Origin: Polynucleobacter sp. MG-27-Goln-C1
GTDB lineage: Bacteria; Pseudomonadota; Gammaproteobacteria; Burkholderiales; Burkholderiaceae
DNA: 64,000 bases
Direction: 5' to 3'
Assembly (NCBI RefSeq): GCF_018881905.1
Contig: NZ_JACVPM010000001.1
Location: forward strand, 682,001 to 746,000
The position numbers were made by a program, and so were the translations under genes. A model generated the notes under the pieces. It saw only the letters and a program-made list of their open reading frames with translations. It was not told the DNA's origin and searched no databases. This document shows positions 40,456 through 48,400 of the stretch, piece after piece. Position 1 is the stretch's first letter; each line of letters begins with the position of its first letter.

Positions 40456-42933
40456 CTAGATCTCGCGCAAGCATTCCATAGCGGTAGCGGTTTGAATTTT
40501 TCTCTGAAAACGAAAACCTGCCAAGAGACAAGCAATTACCCCAAAGCAAATTCCCATCGCCAAAGACTGGGCGAATGCATTGAACTCAATCTCCAACACA
40601 AAGCGCCCAAGTGCCCATGCGGCGATTCCGGCGGCTAGTCCAGCTAATGCGCCTGCCAGCACCCCAATGATTAAGAGTTCAGCTAAAGCAATCTTCCTCA
40701 ACAAGGCACGTGATGCACCTACCGCCTTGAGTAAGGCTGCACTTCTAAAGCGCTCGTCTTGCGTCGCTGCAATGGCAGCCACTAGCACCAATATCGCTGC
40801 AGCAATCGTGAAAGCAAACAATAGACCCAGCACGGAAGATAGTCGATCCAATACATCTTGTATTTGTCTCAATGAGGTCGCGACATCAACAATGGTCAGA
40901 TTAGGATAAGTCTGTGCAAGCTGGTAGTCCAATCCCTCAATTGCAGCGCTTTGGTAATAAGAGGTAATCCATGATTGAGGCATTTTCTCAAGCATGGCAG
41001 GCGGCATGATGACGAAGAAATTCACCTTCATGGAACTCCAATCCAGCTTACGCAAGGAAGTAATTGGCGCAGTCACTTTTTCACCGGCAAGCTCAAAGGT
41101 CATTTGATCGCCCAGCTTTAACTTCAAGGTTTTCGCAATCCCCGCCTCCAAAGAAACCCGTGGTGCGCTACCTTCAATCCATTTTCCAGCAGTAATCCGA
41201 TTGCCCTCAGGCAATTGCTCGGTATAGGAGAGGTTAAATTCTCGATCCACTAGGCGACGCGCATTTTCATCAACATAATCATTGGGGCCAATGGTCTTTC
41301 CATTCACTTCAACCAAGCGTGCACGAACCATAGGACTAAAGCTGGGCTTTGCCACACCCGCATCGAGCAGTGACTGAGTAATGCTTGGCTTTTGATCTTC
41401 CTGAACATTAATCATGAAGCGATTGGGGGCATCAACTGGAATGTTTCCCTGCCACGTGGATAGTAAATCCTGCCTAAGCAAGAGAATCAGCAGCAAGGCC
41501 ATCAAGGCAATACCGAGAGCGGTAATTTGCATAACTGCAAATCCTGCGCGTCGTGCTTGTGCAGTTAATGCAAAACGCAAAGCAAAGTTCTGAGCGCCCC
41601 ACTTAGAAAACAGAATATTGAGAATTCGTAGCGAGCTCCAGGAGACCAGAGTAAAGAGTGCTACGGCTGCGCCAAAGCTCGCAGCAACCCAAGAGGCTAG
41701 CTTCCAGTCTTGCGCTGCAATCGCAATTAAGACGAGACAGGTAATGAGCCCAAAAAGCGCCACCCAGATCACTTTGATACTTACCGAACCCAACTCTTTG
41801 CGAATGAGTCGCACCGGTGAAATCATGACCAAACTTATTAGAGGTGGCCCAGCGAAACCTATTAACAAGCATGAGGAAAACAAAACACTCCAGGCCAAAG
41901 GCCAGAGGGACAACGAGGGCAAATTGGCAAATACCAGGTTACCCAAAATACGAATCAATACTTCTTGCACACCGTAAGCAATGGTAGCCCCCATGATGGC
42001 TGCCAGTAGACACAAAGCACCCAATACTTTGACTTGATTTACCAGAATCATCTTTTGGCTTGCGCCAAGGCATTTCATCACAGCACAAACATCAGCTTGC
42101 TTCAAGACATAACGACGTGCCGATAAAGCAATGGCAACTGCAGCTACCATTGCAGTCAGCAAGGCAACCAAAGATAAGAAGCGCTCTGCCCGCTCTAAGG
42201 TTTTACGCATCACGGGCTGCGCATTCTCTAAGGTCTCAATGCGCAATCCCCTCAGGCCTTCGGATTCAATCCATTGCGTTGCCCACTTTTCATAATCAGA
42301 GATTGCTTGATCCTTGCCCGCTAGCAGCAGACGATAAGTCACGCGACTACCTAGACCAATGAGACCTGTTGCAGGTAAATCATCAAGCGACATCATGACG
42401 CGTGGCGCAAAGTTCATGAATCCAGCACCCCGATCGAGCTCACGCTCCAAGACACCGCTAATCAGGAAAGTCTTATCCCCCAATGACATGCGATCGCCCA
42501 CCTTAGCTTGCAGTGCGTTGAGCATTCCAGGATCTACCCAAACCGAACCAGACGGCGGAGTTCTACTTGCTTGTTGAGGTGATACTTGTAATGAGCCGCG
42601 TAAGGGATAGGCACCACTCACCGCCTTCAGAGACGCCAACTTGCTTTGAGTGCCAACAGTGGCCATGCTTGGGAAAATAATAGTTTGAGCTGAACTCAGC
42701 TGCAAGCTCTTGGCCTCTTGAATAAAACGTTCAGGCAAAGGCTGATCAGCAACCAGCAATAAGTCCGCGGCCAGAAGTTGGCGAGCATCAAACTGAAAAG
42801 CCCGCTGCATTCGGTCCGCCAAGAAGCTTACGCTAGATAAGGCTGCGACAGAGAGCGTCAGCGCAACCAGTAAGGCTACCAACTCACTAGAGCGAAGGTC
42901 TCGCCTAGTGGCCCGAAGAAAGCTTGCTAACAC
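40456..42933 (-). CDS. FtsX-like ABC transporter permease (YbbP type)
   Basis: 825 residues, GTG start. The N-terminal helix (LVALLVALTLSVAALSSVSFLADRM) is followed by a large periplasmic domain, a middle group of membrane helices, a second periplasmic domain and a C-terminal three-helix FtsX domain (LGLLFAFTIAAAILVLVAAIAATQDERFRSAALLKAVGAS). This duplicated architecture matches YbbP/MacB-like permeases that work with a small ATPase such as YbbA. No such ATPase is next to it; the only ABC ATPase nearby belongs to the Mla-like operon. It starts five bases after the SDR stop. Confidence 0.85.
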   Translation of the reverse strand: MLASFLRATRRDLRSSELVALLVALTLSVAALSSVSFLADRMQRAFQFDARQLLAADLLLVADQPLPERFIQEAKSLQLSSAQTIIFPSMATVGTQSKLASLKAVSGAYPLRGSLQVSPQQASRTPPSGSVWVDPGMLNALQAKVGDRMSLGDKTFLISGVLERELDRGAGFMNFAPRVMMSLDDLPATGLIGLGSRVTYRLLLAGKDQAISDYEKWATQWIESEGLRGLRIETLENAQPVMRKTLERAERFLSLVALLTAMVAAVAIALSARRYVLKQADVCAVMKCLGASQKMILVNQVKVLGALCLLAAIMGATIAYGVQEVLIRILGNLVFANLPSLSLWPLAWSVLFSSCLLIGFAGPPLISLVMISPVRLIRKELGSVSIKVIWVALFGLITCLVLIAIAAQDWKLASWVAASFGAAVALFTLVSWSSLRILNILFSKWGAQNFALRFALTAQARRAGFAVMQITALGIALMALLLILLLRQDLLSTWQGNIPVDAPNRFMINVQEDQKPSITQSLLDAGVAKPSFSPMVRARLVEVNGKTIGPNDYVDENARRLVDREFNLSYTEQLPEGNRITAGKWIEGSAPRVSLEAGIAKTLKLKLGDQMTFELAGEKVTAPITSLRKLDWSSMKVNFFVIMPPAMLEKMPQSWITSYYQSAAIEGLDYQLAQTYPNLTIVDVATSLRQIQDVLDRLSSVLGLLFAFTIAAAILVLVAAIAATQDERFRSAALLKAVGASRALLRKIALAELLIIGVLAGALAGLAAGIAAWALGRFVLEIEFNAFAQSLAMGICFGVIACLLAGFRFQRKIQTATAMECLREI

Positions 42934-42938
42934 GGAGA

Positions 42939-43724
42939 TTAAATTGCCTGAATCTGGCCACCATCAACACGGATCACTGACCCAGTGATAAAGGAAGCGT
43001 TTTGACTAGCTAAAAACGTTGCGGTATCACCGTACTCTTGTGGGTCCCCATAACGCCCCATCGGAATCTGCTTCAGGCTGGCCTGCACGACAGAGTCATA
43101 GCTGACGCTTTCTCTTTGGGCACGCGCTTCATCTAATTGACGCAAGCGATCTGTTGCCACGCGACCTGGCATGATGACATTGACTGTAATTCCTTCGGCG
43201 GCTACTTCTGCTGCTAAGGTTTTAGACCAAGCTAGCAGCGCAGCTCGCAAGGTATTGGAGATCGCCAAGTTTTTGATTGGGGCAATCGCCCCTGAAGTGG
43301 TGCTCGTAATGATGCGACCCCATTTACGTTGACGCATTCCTGGAAGGACTCGATCAGTAATGCTGATGAGCGACAAGACCATATCGTTAAAACTCTTTTG
43401 CCATAGCGCAGGGTCTTGCCCGGTTGCCAGGGTTGGAGGCGGTCCGCCAGTGTTATTAATCAGAATATCAATCGGTCCGAGCTCTTGCTCTACTTTAGTC
43501 ACTAACGCATCAATGACCGAGCTGTCCGATAAGTCCCAGCTTAAAGCTAACGCTTTACCGCCAGCCGCCTCAATCAACTCCACTGATTTTTTGAGACCTT
43601 CAGCATTACGTCCAGTGACGGCAACCTTCACGCCTTCACGCGCTAATGAAACGGCCATTGCCTGACCTAAACCGCGACTAGATGCCATTACTAAGGCAAC
43701 CTTACCTTTGAGTCCTAAATCCAT
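42939..43724 (-). CDS. SDR family protein lacking the usual Tyr-Lys catalytic pair
   Basis: 261 residues with a Rossmann fold: ASSRGLGQA (about 14-22, NAD(P)-binding), NNTGG (90-94, in place of NNAG), STTSGA with the active-site-position serine (141-146), and a C-terminal GSVIRVDGGQIQAI. Where other SDRs have Tyr-x3-Lys, this protein reads KNLAISNTLRAALLAW, with neither residue. It belongs to the divergent 3-oxoacyl-ACP-reductase-like subgroup in which the tetrad is not conserved. Catalysis, if any, is unknown. It is followed closely by the FtsX-like permease gene. Confidence 0.85.
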   Translation of the reverse strand: MDLGLKGKVALVMASSRGLGQAMAVSLAREGVKVAVTGRNAEGLKKSVELIEAAGGKALALSWDLSDSSVIDALVTKVEQELGPIDILINNTGGPPPTLATGQDPALWQKSFNDMVLSLISITDRVLPGMRQRKWGRIITSTTSGAIAPIKNLAISNTLRAALLAWSKTLAAEVAAEGITVNVIMPGRVATDRLRQLDEARAQRESVSYDSVVQASLKQIPMGRYGDPQEYGDTATFLASQNASFITGSVIRVDGGQIQAI

Positions 43725-43766
43725 GTCTACTCCATTATTTTTATAGGCACTGCAATTTCAATATGA

Positions 43767-44432
43767 CTACTGGCCAAGAGGTGGCGGCAAATTACCAGCG
43801 TACTTATAGAGCACTACCTCGTACTCCTTCAGAATTTGCGCCAAGGCCTCTTGCTGACCTAGCACCAAGGCTTGGGGTGTATTGTCTTTAAGAGCAATTC
43901 TCTTGGTATAGCGGTTTTTACCAATCACGGGGTTACGTTTTTGAGGATCTGTCGCGGTCAGGAAAAACTCGACAGTGACCACAGCCTCTGGACGAACTCG
44001 GTAATCGCCATAAAACTCCTCTACAGAAGCCTGCAGGATGTAATAAGGAAAGAAGCTGTTGCCCTGCCCCACAGTCATGGAGAAGATCTGAGCATTATTG
44101 AGCCACTGACGGGTCGCATTGCTCACCATTTCATTGGGTAGCGCAGAATAAATATTATAGAAATCCTTTTCATAACGCTGATCGCCCAAGCGGTAGACCA
44201 AAGACTTGCCATCAAAAGGTGGGGTTGTTGAGGCAGGTCCCATCTTGAGCCACAAATCAGTACGAGGCTTATAAGGTGTGCCTGTACGTTCTGGTGCCAC
44301 CATCCAGCTGGTTGTCTCTAATGCTGGTCTTTTAGGTAAGGAGCAGGCGCTTAATGCGGCCACAACAAATGTGAAGGCAGCGAACTTAATGAGGCGTGAG
44401 TTTTTCATCATCTGAATTTTCATTGATGTCAT
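43767..44432 (-). CDS. ABC-type transport auxiliary lipoprotein (Mla/PqiC-like)
   Basis: 221 residues. A lipoprotein signal ends in lipobox LSAC (Cys about residue 30). The body matches the auxiliary lipoproteins of MCE transporters (SWMVAPERTGTPYKPRTDLWLKMGPASTTPPFDGKSLVYRLGDQRYEKDFYNIY). Such lipoproteins sit in the periplasm, probably at the outer membrane, and assist MCE-protein lipid transport. It overlaps the MlaD-like gene by four bases and ends the operon. Confidence 0.85.
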   Translation of the reverse strand: MTSMKIQMMKNSRLIKFAAFTFVVAALSACSLPKRPALETTSWMVAPERTGTPYKPRTDLWLKMGPASTTPPFDGKSLVYRLGDQRYEKDFYNIYSALPNEMVSNATRQWLNNAQIFSMTVGQGNSFFPYYILQASVEEFYGDYRVRPEAVVTVEFFLTATDPQKRNPVIGKNRYTKRIALKDNTPQALVLGQQEALAQILKEYEVVLYKYAGNLPPPLGQ

Positions 44433-45343
44433 TTCTGAGCTCCATTCATTGGAGGCGTAATGCGTGCAGGCGGGTCACCCCAAATCAAAGTAGACGGTGA
44501 TTGACTTGCTACGCGAGTGAATTCATTGAGCTGCTCACTAGCCTGACGGATATTCTCCAAGGTGGCAGTGGTATCGCCCTGAACACTTGTAACGGTTTGA
44601 CGTAAAGACACCATGGTTGCTACCAACTCCCGCATCAGAATATTAAGCTGATCCTTATCGGTCGCCTTAGCAATGCGATCCAGTATGCCGTTCAGATCCT
44701 TAACCGAACTAATCAGACCGGCATTATTCTTTCCATCGCCAGCCATCAACTGATTAAGATTGCCTAACAGCGCATCAAATTTCTTTTGAGTTCCATCGAC
44801 ATCTAAGCCGTTTAGGGCGCCAATCAACTTCTGGATACCAGAAATAATTTCATCCGCTTGGTTTGGCATCGACGGTACTACCGGATACTTAGGCGACCAT
44901 GTATACGCTAAAGGCGAGTACTGACTCGCGCTAGAGTAAAAATCTAACTCAACGTAATTGACGCCCGTAATACCCATAGACTTAATACGAGCACGAAGAT
45001 TGTCTTTGAGGTAGGTTTGTAAATGATCGAGCTGAACTTTATCGCCAAAAATTTGCATCCTCACCACAACGTATTCATGGCGCTGTGGCATTGGTACTTC
45101 GCTTTCGTACACATCACCAGACAAATTAATAGAAGTTACCTGGCCGATCTTGACACCCCTAAAACGCACAGCAGCACCAGCATCTAATCCTGTCACTGAT
45201 TGCTTGACGTAGGTCTCAATCATGAAAGACTGCTTAAAGAGCTGTCCCGAACCAAATATCAAAATAATGGTGAGCAAGACGCCGATTGCCGCCAAGACAA
45301 AAAGGCCTAAGCGGAAATAATTGGGATTGGAGTTATTACTCAT
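44429..45343 (-). CDS. MlaD/MCE family protein
   Basis: 304 residues. An N-terminal membrane anchor (about 11-31) precedes a single MCE domain (FMIETYVKQSVTGLDAGAAVRFRGVKIGQVTSI, about 39-71, through SMGITGVNYVELDF). A long helical C-terminal region follows, rich in Gln, Asn and Ala. MCE proteins form hexameric rings or needles that carry phospholipids between membranes. It overlaps the ATPase gene and the lipoprotein gene by four bases each. Confidence 0.92.
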   Translation of the reverse strand: MSNNSNPNYFRLGLFVLAAIGVLLTIILIFGSGQLFKQSFMIETYVKQSVTGLDAGAAVRFRGVKIGQVTSINLSGDVYESEVPMPQRHEYVVVRMQIFGDKVQLDHLQTYLKDNLRARIKSMGITGVNYVELDFYSSASQYSPLAYTWSPKYPVVPSMPNQADEIISGIQKLIGALNGLDVDGTQKKFDALLGNLNQLMAGDGKNNAGLISSVKDLNGILDRIAKATDKDQLNILMRELVATMVSLRQTVTSVQGDTTATLENIRQASEQLNEFTRVASQSPSTLIWGDPPARITPPMNGAQK

Positions 45344-46107
45344 GCTGCGTCCTTACTCATGATGCGATTAAAGAATTGATGTACTCGGGGATCTTTGCTA
45401 GTGTCTCTTAATACCTTAGGGTCACCCTCAGCAATAATGCCCTTGGCATCCTTGTCTAACATGATCACCTTATCGGCAATGGAATAAATACTCGCTAATT
45501 CATGGGAGACGATCACAAAGGTAAATCCCAAGTTTTTAGAGAGATCCAAAATCGTACTATCTAGGTCAGCTGAAGTGATGGGATCCAAGCCTGCTGATGG
45601 CTCATCCAAAAATAAGATCTTCGGATCTAGAGCCATGGCGCGGGCAATCGCAGCCCGCTTTTGCATGCCGCCGCTAATCTCGCTCGGCATATAAGTTTCG
45701 TATGGGAGTAGCCCTACTAGATCTAATTTGCAGCGAGCCAATAGATTCATTTGATCCCTAGTCAGCTGGGTGTACTCCTCCATAAAGAGTGTCACGTTAT
45801 CCAGCAAATTCATGGAACCAAATAAGGCGCCCTGCTGATACATCACCCCAAAGCTTGTCATAATTTTTTGACGCTCTGCGCCTTGGGCAGTAGTGATGTT
45901 TTGACCTTCGATCAACACATCTCCAGAAAGCGACTGATATAGGCCAAACAAATTCTTTAGGAGGCTCGATTTGCCGCAACCGGATCCACCCAAGATAACA
46001 AAGATCTCTCCATTTTTGACAGAGAAATTGAGGTTCTGCAAGAGTACTTTTGAGCCATAGCCCACCGTGAGGTTTTGAACGTCAATTGCGTTATCAACTG
46101 TACTCAT
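45340..46107 (-). CDS. ABC transporter ATP-binding protein, MlaF-like
   Basis: 255 residues from ATG 46107 (MSTVDNAIDVQNLTVGYGSK); the longer frame has a non-coding-looking extension. Walker A GGSGCGKSS, signature ISGGMQKRAAIARA (the M-Q-K variant typical of MlaF), Walker B ILFLDEPSAGLDP and H-loop VSHE are present. It drives phospholipid transport by the MlaE-like permease and MCE protein. The start overlaps the permease stop by one base (TGATG). Confidence 0.92.
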   Translation of the reverse strand: MSTVDNAIDVQNLTVGYGSKVLLQNLNFSVKNGEIFVILGGSGCGKSSLLKNLFGLYQSLSGDVLIEGQNITTAQGAERQKIMTSFGVMYQQGALFGSMNLLDNVTLFMEEYTQLTRDQMNLLARCKLDLVGLLPYETYMPSEISGGMQKRAAIARAMALDPKILFLDEPSAGLDPITSADLDSTILDLSKNLGFTFVIVSHELASIYSIADKVIMLDKDAKGIIAEGDPKVLRDTSKDPRVHQFFNRIMSKDAA

Positions 46108-47279
46108 CAGAAACCCGTCCTGTAAGAGATGTACGCAAAGATGCCGTCTACTAAAACAATCATGACAATACTGCTCACTACCGCGCGGGTTGCTGAGATA
46201 CCCACTGCTGCTGCACCAGTACCCGTTTGCATACCGCGCAAACAACCCATCGCAGAAACCACCACACCAAATAAAGTGGCCTTCACTAAGCCAGACAAAA
46301 CATCCTCAACATCCACAGCAGCCAACATGCCGTTGTAGAAATTAATGAATGGGACCCCATAGATTTGCATTGTCAGCATCGAAGAAAAGATACTGACGAC
46401 ATCAGCAAACAAGGTCAAGATTGGAGCTACCAAGATTCCCGCCAATACTCTGGGCACCACCAAGAATCGAATTGGACTTAATCCGCCGGTAACCAATGCA
46501 TCGACTTCGCTATTGACTGTCATGGTGCCAATCTCGGCAGCAAACGCAGCTGATGAGCGACCAGCGAGCAAGATCGCCGTAATGAGTGGTCCCATCTCGC
46601 GCACGATCCCCAGGGCAGCGAGTGGCCCAACAAATGAAACAGCGCCAAACTGCTGCATACCAATGGCTGCTTGGAACGACAGAATCACACCAATCAAAAA
46701 AGCAACCAGGCCAACAATTGGTAGTGCAGAGATGCCTGCCTCGACTGCGGCGTTCACAAAATCACCCCAACGCACTTGCTTAATATTCCGCATTGACCAA
46801 ACTAAATCAGAAGATAGATGGCCGATAAAAGTAATGAGTCCACGACCATCATCGATAAGATCTTGGGCGGCCATTCCAGTGCTCACCACAAAGTTAGGTT
46901 TTTGCTTTTGACCTGGAACTGGAAAGAGATTTGTAATTGGATCGAATTCATGCAAGAGCGGCTGATATTTCGGATCTAGCCCCTGAATATCAAACTGTCC
47001 ACCTGCTTTTTTCTGAGATTCTTCGACATCAATCAAGAATGCAAAAGCAGATCCATCCAGAGAGACTACTTTAGATGCATCAAAAACTAATGAGTGAGCT
47101 TGAGCATTCCCCGGCCCGAGCCAAAGGCTTTGTTTTTGTCGAATATCACTCCACACACCCGCCAAGGAATACACATTGACGACACCACTCAGAGTCACTT
47201 GCGCATGCGTTGCGTCAGTTTGCGACCAAATAGCGACCGGAGCTGGTGAATTCGTGGAATTAGCGTCTGAAATGCCCAT
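46107..47279 (-). CDS. MlaE-type permease with N-terminal STAS-like domain
   Basis: 390 residues from ATG 47279 (MGISDANSTN). The first 120 or so residues resemble a STAS domain (VTLSGVVNVYSLAGVWSDI ... LVFDASKVVSLDGSAFAFLIDVEE), a fusion common in this MlaE subgroup. The remainder is the MlaE permease: QMQQFGAVSFVGPLAALGIVREMGPLITAIL-like helices, AFAAEIGTMTVNSEVDAL and five or six membrane segments. It is the first gene of a four-gene lipid-transport operon, next to the tRNA-Arg-derived repeat. No clear ribosome site is seen. Confidence 0.9.
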   Translation of the reverse strand: MGISDANSTNSPAPVAIWSQTDATHAQVTLSGVVNVYSLAGVWSDIRQKQSLWLGPGNAQAHSLVFDASKVVSLDGSAFAFLIDVEESQKKAGGQFDIQGLDPKYQPLLHEFDPITNLFPVPGQKQKPNFVVSTGMAAQDLIDDGRGLITFIGHLSSDLVWSMRNIKQVRWGDFVNAAVEAGISALPIVGLVAFLIGVILSFQAAIGMQQFGAVSFVGPLAALGIVREMGPLITAILLAGRSSAAFAAEIGTMTVNSEVDALVTGGLSPIRFLVVPRVLAGILVAPILTLFADVVSIFSSMLTMQIYGVPFINFYNGMLAAVDVEDVLSGLVKATLFGVVVSAMGCLRGMQTGTGAAAVGISATRAVVSSIVMIVLVDGIFAYISYRTGF

Positions 47280-47323
47280 AGGCAAACTATAAGGGATTCG
47301 TATGAAACCGCCATGAAACGGCT

Positions 47324-47361
47324 AAAAAAAGAAAAAGGGCCCAGTTTTTCAACTAGGCCCT
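47324..47361 (-). terminator. Terminator, probably the original tRNA-Arg terminator
   Basis: Minus strand: AGGGCCTAGTT-GAAA-AACTGGGCCCT forms an 11-bp stem with one G-U pair and a GAAA tetraloop, followed by TTTTTC-TTTTTTT. It lies eight bases past the truncated tRNA-Arg 3' fragment in the tRNA's own direction. That is where the terminator of the uninterrupted tRNA gene would have been before the island inserted. Confidence 0.8.
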
Positions 47362-47368
47362 GAATGGG

Positions 47369-47416
47369 TTGGTGCGGCTGGCAGGAATTGAACCCACGAC
47401 CCCTTGGTTCGTAGCC
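47369..47416 (-). pseudogene. Truncated tRNA-Arg 3' fragment (left attachment-site copy)
   Basis: 48 bases identical to the right-hand copy at 51690-51737. In the minus direction the fragment begins in the anticodon loop (GGCTACGAACC) and runs through the T arm to the acceptor end and CCA. It lacks the acceptor 5' strand and D arm, so it cannot fold into a tRNA. Identity stops abruptly at 47417. Confidence 0.9.
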
Positions 47417-47783
47417 CCTACATCTGAGTGACACTTTATCTATATAAATCAATGAGTTACAGACTTGAGATTGTGCAATAGAATTGAGTACTGATCGCTT
47501 GTAACCCCTTGTTTATATTGGTTTAGCATAAGTTCTATTGCACAAATTTAGGGTCGAATTTTCTCACTGCCTTCGAGTAAGTGATTGCCGGATTTAAGAA
47601 TAATTTTCAGCTTCAATCTCGCCATTAATCTCTTCGACAAATCACAGGTGCGCTGGACTCCTTTGAGGCTCAAAGCAGTCTGTCGCCCTACTTGATCACG
47701 GATGACTGAGCCCGACCCATAAGAGACAATTGATGACAAAGAAAAACCACCCGAAGGTGGTTCAAAATAAATAATAGCAAGCG
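47417..47783. other. Left island end: non-coding with two arm-type motif copies
   Basis: 367 bases without a convincing gene. It holds an inverted (47471-47483) and a direct (47533-47545) copy of TTCTATTGCACAA. A 63-codon minus-strand frame at 47548-47739 has no recognisable motif and no good ribosome site; it could be a decayed gene remnant. A hairpin AACCACC-CGAA-GGTGGTT (47745-47762) follows the ferritin-like gene on its strand and could be its terminator. Confidence 0.55.
47471..47545. repeat. Arm-type repeat motif, left pair
   Basis: TTCTATTGCACAA occurs inverted at 47471-47483 and direct at 47533-47545. The direct copy extends to AGTTCTATTGCACAAAT, 17 bases shared exactly with the copy at 51639 near the other island end. 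Terminal clustering on both sides of the core repeat is what integrase arm-binding sites look like. Confidence 0.7.
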
Positions 47784-48233
47784 TTAATGCCCAAAAGGCT
47801 CAAGATCTCCTGGCTTACGAAGCATCTTATTTACCTCATCCAAATGTAGCTCCTCTTGGACAATCATCTCTCTTGCGTACTCTTCCAGCAATATCGAATG
47901 AGTTTCTTCGGCAACTTTAAGTAGTTCATAGTACGCAGACAAAGCTACTTTTTCATGCGCAAGGCTCTCACGCAATATGTCGCCGATGTCGTGCTGCTCT
48001 GTTTCCAGCAAGGATCCAATCTTAAGGGATGGATGCCCACCCAATAAAGTAACCAACTCTCCCGCCTTGTGCGCATGAACAAGACTCTCGTCAGCATTTC
48101 CTTTTAACCAAGAAACAATAGGAATGCGGTTGTAGCCATAAACCATTAGGGAGTAGTGGGTGTATTTAACGACTCCCGCCAATTCAAGCTCCATGATTTT
48201 ATTTAAAGCTTTGATAGATATTTCGTTGCTCAT
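47784..48233 (-). CDS. Ferritin-like (bacterioferritin-type) diiron protein
   Basis: 149 residues from ATG 48233 (MSNEISIKALNKIMELELAG), five bases after AAGGAG; the GTG at 48239 overlaps that site. It is a four-helix-bundle ferritin-like protein. Candidate iron ligands in bacterioferritin register are Glu17, His53, Glu94 and the E-x2-H pair Glu127/His130 (QEELH). The residue equivalent to bacterioferritin Glu51 is Ser or the neighbouring Glu49, and there is no Met at the heme-ligand position, so heme binding is unlikely. Probable role: iron storage or detoxification. It is divergent from the flavin/iron operon, inside the tRNA-Arg island. Confidence 0.8.
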   Translation of the reverse strand: MSNEISIKALNKIMELELAGVVKYTHYSLMVYGYNRIPIVSWLKGNADESLVHAHKAGELVTLLGGHPSLKIGSLLETEQHDIGDILRESLAHEKVALSAYYELLKVAEETHSILLEEYAREMIVQEELHLDEVNKMLRKPGDLEPFGH

Positions 48234-48357
48234 ATTCACTCCTTAGTTGTTTGAGATCTCAATACGTTTTTTGGGTGGAACTACCCAATTTTTGTCTAAA
48301 TGCCCATTTTTATCAAATTATTCTAAATAAGAACATTTCTCATTTATGATATATTAA

Positions 48358-48372
48358 TGCAAATGATTCTCA
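48358..48372 (+). promoter_or_regulatory. Fur-box-like operator before the flavin/iron operon
   Basis: TGCAAATGATTCTCA matches the 7-1-7 Fur consensus TGATAATnATTATCA at 12 of 14 defined positions. It lies 28 bases upstream of the ATG at 48401 and directly downstream of an AT-rich -10-like TATGAT (48345-48350). Fur bound here would block transcription when iron is plentiful. The site is also in the shared gap with the divergent ferritin-like gene (start 48233), 125 bases away. Confidence 0.65.
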
Positions 48373-48400
48373 ATAACTTTTAGACAATATCCATCAATTT

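Noticed and set aside
46513..46911. 132-codon plus-strand ORF inside the MlaE-like gene
   Set aside because: Antisense shadow of a clear permease gene.
47548..47739. 63-codon minus-strand ORF at the left island end, considered as an integrase or excisionase remnant
   Set aside because: No recombinase motif, no helix-turn-helix and no ribosome site seen; kept only as a note in the non-coding end region.
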